5,620 nt of DNA, taken from the NCBI GenBank assembly GCA_029263275.1, contig JAJCXU010000383.1:1-5620 (forward strand), written 5' to 3'. The notes beneath the pieces were generated by a model. The model made no database searches, was not told the DNA's origin, and saw only the letters and a list, made by a program, of their open reading frames with translations. Positions 1-5,502 of this stretch are shown piece after piece; the stretch's first letter is position 1; each line of letters opens with the position of its first letter. Position numbers and translations under genes: made by a program. This DNA is from Ilumatobacter sp. (lineage in GTDB: Bacteria; Actinomycetota; Acidimicrobiia; Acidimicrobiales; Ilumatobacteraceae).

Positions 1-50
1 AGCACGTTCGGGGCAAGCGTCGCGGCCGTGTCATCCATGGTGTCCTTCAT
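1..50 (-). CDS. possible start of a divergent gene, truncated by the window edge
   Basis: On the minus strand an ATG at 50 opens a frame that stays open to position 1. It reads MKDTMDDTAATLAPNV and then leaves the window. Third positions are almost all G or C (14 of 16 codons). A second in-frame ATG at 38 is preceded by AAGGA (43-47 on the plus strand) at a 4-nt gap and could be the true start. The frame is also open upstream of the ATG, back to a stop near 170, but holds no start codon there. The mirror plus-strand frame (1-180, ending in TGA at 178-180) shares the same third positions, so composition cannot separate the two. The plus reading is Ser/Val-rich and then Pro/Arg-rich, which looks like an antisense shadow, so I lean to the minus gene. 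No product can be named from 16 residues. Confidence 0.35.
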   Translation of the reverse strand, partial: MKDTMDDTAATLAPNV

Positions 51-261
51 TGTGTCATCGACATCGGAGGCAAGCGTCGTCGAGGCACCCCGCCCGGCAG
101 CGGCCCAGCGAGCCCCGCCGGTGAGACCGAGGCGCCCATCACCACGCCGCTTCGACCGACGCGAGCGAAGGTCTCAGGTCTGACTGCCACAGCTCGTTAG
201 GTTGGTGAGATGCTTGAAGCCGTCGGCCCGCTTGTGATGTCGTTGTGAGTGGTCGGCCAGG
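51..261. other. probable divergent intergenic region upstream of the channel gene
   Basis: This stretch lies between the possible leftward gene and the MscS-family gene. I see no clear sigma-70-type promoter. A TAGGTT hexamer at 198-203 fits a TANNNT -10 box loosely but has no good -35. A 13-codon reading frame (210-248, MLEAVGPLVMSL) starts about where transcription from that box would begin and ends 13 bp before the channel gene's GTG. It could be a leader peptide, but nothing beyond position supports this. The channel's own frame has an in-frame TGA at 235-237, so its start cannot lie further upstream. Confidence 0.4.
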
Positions 262-1503
262 GTGATCGCCGCCAAGCCTGACTGGCTCACCGACGAATAT
301 CTCGGGATCGAGGTCGAGCAGTACATCGGCGTCGGGGTACTCGTCGTCATCGCGACGGTGGCGCACTTCGCGTTGTTGCGAGTGATCGCCGTCGTCGTTC
401 GCCGCCGATACTCCGGCGAGGAATTGACGTTTTGGGAAAGTGAGCGGCGCGTTCTCAACCGGGGCATCCTGCTGCTCGCGATCGGGGTCACACTGCTAGT
501 CGGATTTCCGACGCTCGACTTCGATCCGGACGTCGAGGATGTTGTGCACGGGGTGGCCAGCCTGATCGCCGCCGTGGCGATCATCCTGGTCGCCTACCGC
601 GCGATCGACATCTTCGTGGATGTGCTCGCACGGCGCGCCAGCAAGACCGAGACGATGCTCGACGACAGCCTGGTGCCGCTCTTGCGAACGTCGATGCGAC
701 TGTTCGTGACCGTCGTCGGGATCCTGTTCGTACTGCAGAACCTGGATGTCGATGTCTCATCGCTGGTCGCCGGCCTGGGTCTCGGCGGACTTGCGATCGC
801 GCTGGCCGCGCAAGACACGGTGCGCAACCTGCTGGGCGGTGTCACGATCTTCGCCGACAAGCCGTTCGAGGTCGGCGACTGGGTCGTTGTCGATGGCATC
901 GAAGGCACCGTCGAGACCGTCGGATTTCGCTCGACCCGTGTGCGCACCTTCTACAACTCTCTGGTCAGCGTGCCCAACGGCAATCTCATGGATTCCGGGA
1001 TCGACAACATGGGTCAGCGCCGCTGGCGCCGGTACAAAACCACCCTCGGGGTCGGCTACCACACCACGCCGGATCAGATGCAGGCGTTCGTTGAAGGGAT
1101 CCGGGCCATCATTCAGGCCAACCCGGGCATGCGTCAGGACTACTACATGGTCGAGTTCCACGGCTTCGGGGCCACCAGCCTCGACGTCTTGGTGTATTGC
1201 TTCATCGATGCCGACGATTGGAACGAAGAACTGCGTACCCGGCACGTCCTCAACCTCGACATCATGCGGCTCGCAGAATCACTGCAAGTCGACTTCGCGT
1301 TCCCGACGCAAACTCTGCACATCGCTGAGATGCCAGGCCAGCCCCAGCAGCTACCTGGGGTCCCCGATCGGACTCATCTTCGCCAGGTCGTGAACTCGTT
1401 CGGACCAGGTGGCGAGAGCGGCCAGCGCGTCGACCAGCCCATCACCGCCGGCCACGAGAGCGCGCTCGAAAGCCCATACGCCCAAGCCGACGAAGGCGGT
1501 TGA
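262..1503 (+). CDS. MscS-family small-conductance mechanosensitive ion channel
   Basis: This is a 413-residue inner-membrane channel of the MscS superfamily. Known members open under membrane tension and release solutes during hypo-osmotic shock. Hydrophobic helices are visible at about 22-46, 68-82, 93-117 and 143-160, so it has extra helices before the pore, as in the larger YnaI-like members. The pore helix at about 165-193 has the family's Gly/Ala-rich pattern (GLGLGGLAIALAAQDT, then NLLGG). The beta domain follows, with PFEVGDWV (201-208), GTVETVGFRSTRVRT (215-229) and VPNG (237-240). The C-terminal alpha/beta domain runs to about residue 355 (TLHIAE). The last 57 or so residues are a hydrophilic tail with no recognised domain. 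The GTG at 262 is the first start after an in-frame stop at 235-237. Its ribosome site is weak, but the N-terminus DWLTDEYLG fits relatives. Confidence 0.95.
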   Translation: MIAAKPDWLTDEYLGIEVEQYIGVGVLVVIATVAHFALLRVIAVVVRRRYSGEELTFWESERRVLNRGILLLAIGVTLLVGFPTLDFDPDVEDVVHGVASLIAAVAIILVAYRAIDIFVDVLARRASKTETMLDDSLVPLLRTSMRLFVTVVGILFVLQNLDVDVSSLVAGLGLGGLAIALAAQDTVRNLLGGVTIFADKPFEVGDWVVVDGIEGTVETVGFRSTRVRTFYNSLVSVPNGNLMDSGIDNMGQRRWRRYKTTLGVGYHTTPDQMQAFVEGIRAIIQANPGMRQDYYMVEFHGFGATSLDVLVYCFIDADDWNEELRTRHVLNLDIMRLAESLQVDFAFPTQTLHIAEMPGQPQQLPGVPDRTHLRQVVNSFGPGGESGQRVDQPITAGHESALESPYAQADEGG

Positions 1504-1575
1504 CAGACCGCGCCTCACTGCCCGCCGCTCGGGTGAGAAGCTCTCAGTCGGCAAGCCGCACTCCCGACGCGGATT

Positions 1576-1597
1576 CGGTACATCGCTGATACATCGA
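1576..1597 (+). repeat. tandem pair of 11-bp units, copy 1
   Basis: The units are CGGTACATCGC (1576-1586) and TGATACATCGA (1587-1597), placed exactly one helical turn apart. Over the 20 bases 1578-1597 they match copy 2 (2668-2689) at 18 positions. Such spacing suits a protein binding cooperatively to one face of DNA. Arm-type integrase sites and repressor operators both have this form. The sequence does not say which applies here. Confidence 0.55.
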
Positions 1598-1747
1598 CTC
1601 CGCTCCAACGAGCGGCCGATGACGTCCGCTGCCTGTCGTGGCGGACCGTCAGGCAACCCGGCTCGGACCTCACGGCACGTAGCCGTCTCTCACCCTGACC
1701 GCGGCTCTCGATCAGCCGGACGACCCGATCGACACCGGGACGACGGG

Positions 1748-1776
1748 TCGACCGGGATCGGCACGCGGCCTACGAT
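1748..1776 (+). promoter_or_regulatory. promoter of the downstream small membrane-anchored protein gene
   Basis: The -35 is TCGACC at 1748-1753 (four of six match TTGACA), followed by a 17-bp spacer and -10 TACGAT at 1771-1776, a good match to the actinobacterial TANNAT box. Transcription starting 6-10 bases after the -10 box would begin at about 1783-1786. The ATG is at 1786, so the mRNA would be leaderless or nearly so. This explains why no Shine-Dalgarno sequence precedes the gene. Confidence 0.5.
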
Positions 1777-1785
1777 CGGCAGACC

Positions 1786-2448
1786 ATGACGGTCCGGTAT
1801 GAATTCGTCTTCGACCGCAAGTCCGCCGCCCAGACCGGTGGCTCGGATCTGCGCATTGGTCGGATATTGGTCGGCACAGCCGTACTGCTCGCGATCGTCA
1901 TCGTCGTGGTGGTCCAACTCGTCTCCGCGCCGACACCGCAGGAGGGCACACAGGCGACGCCAGCTGAGTCGTTCGCAGTCGAACGCGCTGCGTTGAGTGG
2001 ATGGGAGCCCCTCGTGTCCATGTCCGGCGAGCTACGCCCGGGGTATCCCCCGCCGATGATCTGGACGGCCGACCGAATCTGCATCGGATTCGCGCGGCTC
2101 GACTTCGGTCCCGACGACCTCCGGCCAGGCCTCGCGAGGTGTGATCGGCACAGCACGGGCAACATCGCGGCCAATGCGATCCGGTCGCTGGTCTCCGTGA
2201 GGGCCGGATTCGACACATGGCACTTCATCGAGGCTGCAGATCACATCGACTCGATCGAGGTGTATCTGGCGAGCGGCGAGCGCGTGAGCGACGACCGAAT
2301 TCTCTTGTTGGACTCGATCGGCGCGTTGCGACTCGAGAACGATCGCGACCTCGCGACGGTCGAGTGGTCGACACGATCTTCAACGTATCGATGCCTGGCG
2401 GACCCAACCGCTTGGCGATCTTCCGTGTTCTGCGCCGAACGGCGTTGA
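1786..2448 (+). CDS. hypothetical single-pass membrane-anchored protein with four cysteines
   Basis: I do not recognise this 220-residue protein. Residues 1-24 are hydrophilic and basic, consistent with a short cytoplasmic tail. Residues 25-47 form one strongly hydrophobic helix (ILVGTAVLLAIVIVVVVQLV). A Pro/Thr/Ala-rich linker at 48-62 leads into a globular domain of about 155 residues. By the positive-inside rule the domain should be outside the membrane. It has four cysteines (C99, C119, C203, C216) that could form two disulfides, and no catalytic motif I can name. The ATG is supported by the promoter ending ten bases upstream. The stop lies 42 bp before the CCA end of the opposing tRNA fragment, so this is the last host gene before the inferred island. 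Codon use resembles the channel gene. Confidence 0.75.
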   Translation: MTVRYEFVFDRKSAAQTGGSDLRIGRILVGTAVLLAIVIVVVVQLVSAPTPQEGTQATPAESFAVERAALSGWEPLVSMSGELRPGYPPPMIWTADRICIGFARLDFGPDDLRPGLARCDRHSTGNIAANAIRSLVSVRAGFDTWHFIEAADHIDSIEVYLASGERVSDDRILLLDSIGALRLENDRDLATVEWSTRSSTYRCLADPTAWRSSVFCAERR

Positions 2449-2490
2449 GAGCCGGCAATGCCACAACCGGCGGCCGCTACCGAGCAACCG

Positions 2491-2535
2491 TGGTCGGGGT
2501 GGGGAGATTCGAACTCCCGGCCTCCTGCTCCCAAA
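2491..2535 (-). tRNA. orphan 3' half of tRNA-Pro(UGG), attachment-site duplicate
   Basis: Read on the minus strand, these 45 bases are tRNA nucleotides 32-76. They comprise the anticodon loop TTTGGGA (2529-2535, anticodon TGG), the 3' anticodon stem GCAGG (2524-2528), a five-base variable loop AGGCC, and the T stem-loop GGGAG-TTCGAAT-CTCCC (2502-2518). The acceptor 3' strand CACCCCG (2495-2501), discriminator A and encoded CCA (2491-2493) follow. The 5' anticodon stem should be CCTGC, but the sequence reads TCAGA, so similarity ends exactly at the loop boundary. No D-arm or 5' acceptor strand CGGGGTG is present to the right. This cannot be a functional tRNA. Such precise 3' fragments are left where tyrosine recombinases integrate at the anticodon loop. 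Confidence 0.85.
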
Positions 2536-2544
2536 TCTGAAAAA

Positions 2545-2616
2545 CGGGCATATCGGGTTGTGTCGGTTTGTACCGGAATCTGTCGAAACGTAGTGATCTA
2601 ACTGGGGTAATGCCCG
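2545..2616. repeat. 7-bp inverted repeat flanking 58 bp next to the att site
   Basis: CGGGCAT at 2545-2551 is mirrored by ATGCCCG at 2610-2616. The first arm begins ten bases from the tRNA fragment. The spacing is too long for a terminator hairpin. It could be a pair of protein-binding sites beside the recombination core, but seven bases can arise by chance. A short palindrome, CGGT-TTGT-ACCG (2564-2575), lies between the arms. Confidence 0.3.
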
Positions 2617-2667
2617 CACGGTCCGACACTAGACGGACAGGCCGATACAGCCCGGTGCTCCCCGAAC

Positions 2668-2689
2668 TGATACATAGCTGATACATCGA
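2668..2689 (+). repeat. tandem pair of 11-bp units, copy 2
   Basis: TGATACATAGC (2668-2678) is directly followed by TGATACATCGA (2679-2689). The two units agree at nine of eleven positions, and the pair matches the one at 1576-1597. This copy lies 132 bp inside the inferred island end and 189 bp before the Schlafen-like gene. It is placed where arm-type integrase sites or an operator for the cargo genes could be. Which one applies is not decided by the sequence. Confidence 0.6.
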
Positions 2690-2862
2690 ACTCGTGGCAA
2701 TCACTCTCCGAAGGGAGCTAGCAAATCGCCAGTGCGCCACCTGCCGCAGCGATCGGAGCTTCTGCCGCTCTTACGAACCGCCGTGGGCCGAGACTCGGTC
2801 AGCCTCTACGTGCCAAGTTCCCATCGCGATTGCTGCGTGCGACTTGCCCATTCAAATGCGAC

Positions 2863-2868
2863 TATGGT
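2863..2868 (+). promoter_or_regulatory. possible -10 box for a leaderless cargo transcript
   Basis: TATGGT fits TANNNT and lies nine bases before the ATG at 2878, the same distance as the better-supported promoter at 1771-1776. No good -35 is seen at 16-18 bp upstream. The ATG lacks a Shine-Dalgarno site, which would be expected of a leaderless message. Confidence 0.25.
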
Positions 2869-2877
2869 CACACCTGG

Positions 2878-4413
2878 ATGGAACTTCTTGTTTGGCGGGC
2901 GCCGATGCGCGAGAGCATCACGGGCGAACGCCTCTTCTTCTGGCGGTTTGGAGTTACGACATTCGACACGAGCGATCTAGGGCAGGCAGTCGACAGGTTT
3001 CTCAAGACTCGGGACTCGCCCGTTCCCTCATACGCCGTGTACAAGACTTTCGGGGTCTCCGACATCCTCATTCGATGCTGGCTGCATCATTCAGTTTCAC
3101 CAGAATCCTTCGAGAACGAAATGCTCGACGAAATGCAGGACATCGGGGCCACGAACCCGCAATATTTGCTGGTCCGGAAAATTGTCAGACATCAGAGCTG
3201 GGGGAACGATGAACGACTGCCGACGGCAGAAGAGATCGACCACCTCGATGTCGACCTGGTCGACGAGTACAACGCTCGCGTCTCCCAGAAAGTGTACGAC
3301 CATCTTTCAGTTCAGCCGCCCAGTCTCGACGCAGTGTCTCTATCAACAACTGCGGATCAGGAGGCCGCTATCGAGCAGGCGAAGAGCGTTGGAGCTGTCA
3401 CGCCGTTGGTGATTAGCAAGAAGGGAACGCGCTTCCTGCTCACCTTCAGTCACCCTCGAACGACGCTCAGCCCAACGCAGCGTGATGACATCGATCTTCG
3501 TCTGCGGCGGATCTGCGACCAGGTGGTCGAGCGGTTCCCCACCAAGAACGGAACTCCACACCGTCTCTCTGTTTACTCCGGGTTCGGGACGATGGGCAGC
3601 TATCTGATTACTGCGCAGGCGCCCGACGGCCATTTCTACAGCTTCTCACGCACTCTGCTCCAAGCGATCTACGACGACAACCTTCCAACAGCTTCGGAAA
3701 TGAAGCCCACAACGACCATCTACGCCGAGCGCGACGCGTCGGTCGTGGCTGAGTCCCTTTGGCCACGGGTCGGCCGTGAACTCACCGCGTCTGACATCTC
3801 CACGCGCGAGGAGGATGATCAGTACGAACTCAAGTCAAGCTTCTGGCTCGACGTGAACTCCTACCTACAGACCTCCAAGCTCAAGTCGTTCGACGGTGGC
3901 CCTGAGTCGGTGGCAAAGAGCGTTTGCGCCATGCTGAACCGTGACGGTGGCACCGTGGTTGTGGGCGTTGGTGAGTCGGACCGACTTCGAGGAGCCATCC
4001 CGCGAGACGGCGATAAAACCTTAGAATCGACGCTTGAGGCCCTACAAGCCCCGATGACCGAAGACGGGAAGCGGATCATTTTCGGCCTCGAGGTCGAGTA
4101 CGAGAACGCTGCTCAGCGCGTTGAGAACTGGGACGTTTGGCAGCGTAAAGTTCGCGACCAGATAAAGAAGTTTGTCTCTCCTGACCCGTTCACAACCTTT
4201 GCAGTGCGCATACGAGAACTAAGGGTTGAGACTCGATTCGGCGAGCGAACGCTAGGCCTCATCGATGTCACGCCACCTGGCGATCGCTCCACCTGGTACT
4301 ACCACAAGGAGCGCTTCTATGTCCGCTTCGAGGGCGAAAACGCTCCTCTTTCAGGTCAGCAGATGGATCAGTACCGACAGTCCCTTCTGGCGAGAGGTGT
4401 CCGATCCAAATGA
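2878..4413 (+). CDS. AlbA_2/Schlafen-domain protein with a large unknown N-terminal region
   Basis: This is a 511-residue protein counted from the ATG at 2878. The C-terminal third carries the AlbA_2 (Schlafen-type) pattern: an acidic lead-in and YELKSSFW (about 311-323), then AKSVCAMLN-RDGG-TVVVGVGE (346-367), matching the family's E-x-K and 'A.aN..GG.l..GV.d' signatures. Near the end is FYVRFEGENAPLSGQQMDQY (480-499), the usual closing strand and 'PL...E...Y' segment. Known relatives bind nucleic acid. Animal Schlafens cleave tRNA, and some prokaryotic relatives are linked to phage defence. Residues 1 to about 300 match nothing I recognise. They are hydrophilic, with mixed alpha/beta character and no membrane segment. 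A TTG at 2830 would add 16 residues containing C-x3-C-x3-H, an alternative start. The gene overlaps the next one by ATGA, indicating one transcript. A role in defence is inferred. Confidence 0.8.
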   Translation: MELLVWRAPMRESITGERLFFWRFGVTTFDTSDLGQAVDRFLKTRDSPVPSYAVYKTFGVSDILIRCWLHHSVSPESFENEMLDEMQDIGATNPQYLLVRKIVRHQSWGNDERLPTAEEIDHLDVDLVDEYNARVSQKVYDHLSVQPPSLDAVSLSTTADQEAAIEQAKSVGAVTPLVISKKGTRFLLTFSHPRTTLSPTQRDDIDLRLRRICDQVVERFPTKNGTPHRLSVYSGFGTMGSYLITAQAPDGHFYSFSRTLLQAIYDDNLPTASEMKPTTTIYAERDASVVAESLWPRVGRELTASDISTREEDDQYELKSSFWLDVNSYLQTSKLKSFDGGPESVAKSVCAMLNRDGGTVVVGVGESDRLRGAIPRDGDKTLESTLEALQAPMTEDGKRIIFGLEVEYENAAQRVENWDVWQRKVRDQIKKFVSPDPFTTFAVRIRELRVETRFGERTLGLIDVTPPGDRSTWYYHKERFYVRFEGENAPLSGQQMDQYRQSLLARGVRSK

Positions 4414-4847
4414 AGGTGTTGCAGGTCGTTCGAACCGTCGGCTCACGGTGGTTCCTTGGTTCGATTCTCCTCGGTTCATTCGCTCTACTCGTCAATGCAG
4501 CCATACTCACGCTTTCGAAAAACGACACACCCCTGTCCGAGCTGGTCGAGGATGGCGGCCTCATTGCTGCAGCACTGACCGTTCAGCTCGAATGGCTCGC
4601 TGCAGTCTGGTTCGGCACGTCAGGCCCGACACGGAACCGTCTTATTCTGACGGACGGAATCGTGGTCGCGGCCCTTCTGGTGTGCTTCACTCTGACACGA
4701 GTCGACGTCATGACCCCGGCGTTCGAGATTTTCGATCAAGGCCGAATCGCTTGGCTATCCGGATGCGCCGTAGCCGTTGCCGTTGTGACCACGGCCACCT
4801 CAGCGGCTGTCTTACAGATTCCGACTACCGAAACTGACGAGATCTGA
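4410..4847 (+). CDS. small four-helix membrane protein
   Basis: This is a 145-residue protein with no recognised family. Hydrophobic segments at about 14-35, 48-68, 79-96 and 113-136 predict four membrane helices. The short basic N-terminus (MKVLQVVRTVGSR) and acidic C-terminus (TTETDEI) would both be cytoplasmic. The loop between helices 1 and 2 has an acidic cluster (SELVEDGG), and a glutamate-tryptophan pair (E61-W62) lies within helix 2. The ATG overlaps the stop of the Schlafen-like gene as ATGA, a translational-coupling arrangement. A GAGAGG at 4392-4397 lies 12 bases upstream as a possible ribosome site. Its tight coupling suggests it works with the Schlafen-like protein, for example as a membrane partner or effector, but no activity can be read from the sequence. 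Confidence 0.8.
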   Translation: MKVLQVVRTVGSRWFLGSILLGSFALLVNAAILTLSKNDTPLSELVEDGGLIAAALTVQLEWLAAVWFGTSGPTRNRLILTDGIVVAALLVCFTLTRVDVMTPAFEIFDQGRIAWLSGCAVAVAVVTTATSAAVLQIPTTETDEI

Positions 4848-4878
4848 TGCCTGCGCCAGGTATACGGTTTGGTTCACC

Positions 4879-4885
4879 AGAAGGG
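4879..4885 (+). promoter_or_regulatory. strong ribosome binding site that decides the start of the coiled-coil gene
   Basis: AGAAGGG sits seven bases before the ATG at 4893. The alternative TTG at 4869 would place this site inside the coding region and has no ribosome site of its own. The ATG also gives a clean N-terminal membrane helix. Confidence 0.7.
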
Positions 4886-4892
4886 TCTTCCT

Positions 4893-5468
4893 ATGTTTGA
4901 GATAGTAGTTCTAAGCGCAACGGCAGCGATTCTCGTTGCAGTCGTCATCTCTAAGCGTGGCCTTGAGCCAGCCGGAACGACAAACGCGCCCGCTGCAGCG
5001 TCGAGCGCGGAGCGACTCGCAACGCTCGAACAACAATTCGATGCACTACGCACAGCCGTCCACAAGGGATCCAAGACACTGCGAGATGAGACTCGCGAGG
5101 TCGAGCTGAAGGCCAACCGAATCGCCAGCGACGTCAGCTCCGCAAAGGCCGAGGCCCAGAGCGGACTTAACCGAACAGAGGCCGACGTGACGAACTTGCG
5201 CCTCGAACTTCGGACTGTCCAAACGCTCCATGCACGCGAGATTCGAGTTTTACAAGATGAACTTGAACGCATTCTCTCACTGTCCAGAGTTCACGAGTCG
5301 CGCCTCGTCGAAGCGACGACCGAGTTGCAGGAAGAGATCCGTAGTCGGACGACATCTCTGCAAACGGCAGTTGACCGTTTGCGGCCCGGTGCTTCCGCAC
5401 TGGCACGAGCTGATCACTTCGCCGAGGACCTCGATTTGATCCTCCGCCGGCCCAAACAGCACAACTAG
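4893..5468 (+). CDS. membrane-anchored coiled-coil protein
   Basis: This is a 191-residue protein with one hydrophobic helix at residues 3-19 (EIVVLSATAAILVAVVI). SKRG follows and marks the cytoplasmic side, so the rest should be inside the cell. An Ala/Pro/Thr-rich linker (about 24-37) leads to a long, highly charged stretch at about 38-165, rich in Glu, Arg, Leu and Ala in heptad-like spacing (ERLATLEQQFDALRTAV; LRLELRTVQTLHAREIRVL; ELERILSLSR). It is almost certainly a coiled coil. There is no cysteine and no catalytic motif. The tail (about 170-191) ends with DLDLILRRPKQHN. It begins 45 bp after the four-helix protein and could be part of the same operon. Proteins of this shape usually serve as scaffolds or oligomerising anchors. 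RmuC-like proteins also start this way but have a nuclease domain, which is absent here. Family unknown. Confidence 0.8.
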   Translation: MFEIVVLSATAAILVAVVISKRGLEPAGTTNAPAAASSAERLATLEQQFDALRTAVHKGSKTLRDETREVELKANRIASDVSSAKAEAQSGLNRTEADVTNLRLELRTVQTLHAREIRVLQDELERILSLSRVHESRLVEATTELQEEIRSRTTSLQTAVDRLRPGASALARADHFAEDLDLILRRPKQHN

Positions 5469-5502
5469 CGTCCACCAGTCAGACCGCCGCGCGACTGTCC
5501 CG

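Larger units (their letters stand above)
1504..1785. other. intergenic spacer with repeat and promoter
   Basis: These 282 bp lie between two co-directional genes. They contain the 11-bp tandem repeat pair at 1576-1597 and, at the right end, a promoter for the next gene. Open frames on both strands run through here, including a minus-strand 101-codon frame that overlaps the channel's C-terminal tail. None shows family-like sequence, so I do not call a gene. No convincing terminator hairpin with a T-run follows the channel gene. Confidence 0.5.
2536..2877. other. non-coding island end between att site and first cargo gene
   Basis: These 342 bp contain an inverted repeat (2545-2616), the tandem 11-bp repeat pair copy 2 (2668-2689) and a possible -10 box (2863-2868). 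Three plus-strand frames are open in the right half and enter the next gene region, but only the frame of the Schlafen-like gene carries recognisable sequence. I see no integrase or small regulator gene here. Confidence 0.5.

Noticed and set aside
1..180. Plus-strand frame ending in TGA at 178-180, which could be the end of an upstream gene
   Set aside because: The Ser/Val then Pro/Arg-rich reading looks like the antisense of the minus-strand frame. The two share third positions, so the choice is a judgement.
1351..1656. Minus-strand 101-codon frame antisense to the channel's C-terminus, with a hydrophobic stretch
   Set aside because: The plus frame has strong coding bias and continues directly from a conserved domain. 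The minus frame has no recognisable family sequence, though it is not fully excluded.
2451..2471. Hairpin GCCGG/CCGGC with an 11-base loop after the 1786-2448 gene
   Set aside because: Only five pairs, a long loop and no T-run. Common by chance in G+C-rich DNA.
2477..2740. Minus-strand 87-codon frame, and similar minus frames through 2241-2619, with GSRRPGVRISPPRPRL-like sequence
   Set aside because: They read through the tRNA fragment. The Arg/Pro-rich stretch is a translated tRNA 3' end, a well-known false protein.
2491..2877. Split tRNA interrupted by a group I intron at the anticodon loop
   Set aside because: The 5' exon (D arm, CGGGGTG) is not found in the sequence to the right, and no intron core pairing was seen. 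Within reach of the window, an att fragment is the better explanation.
2694..3212. Plus-strand 172-codon frame with several cysteines near its start
   Set aside because: It overlaps the Schlafen-like gene in another frame for most of its length. The overlap has an Arg/Ser-rich shadow composition, and the cysteines show no clear finger spacing.
4861..4870. TATACG hexamer as a separate promoter for the coiled-coil gene
   Set aside because: No -35 at a usable distance, and the short gap fits co-transcription with the upstream genes.
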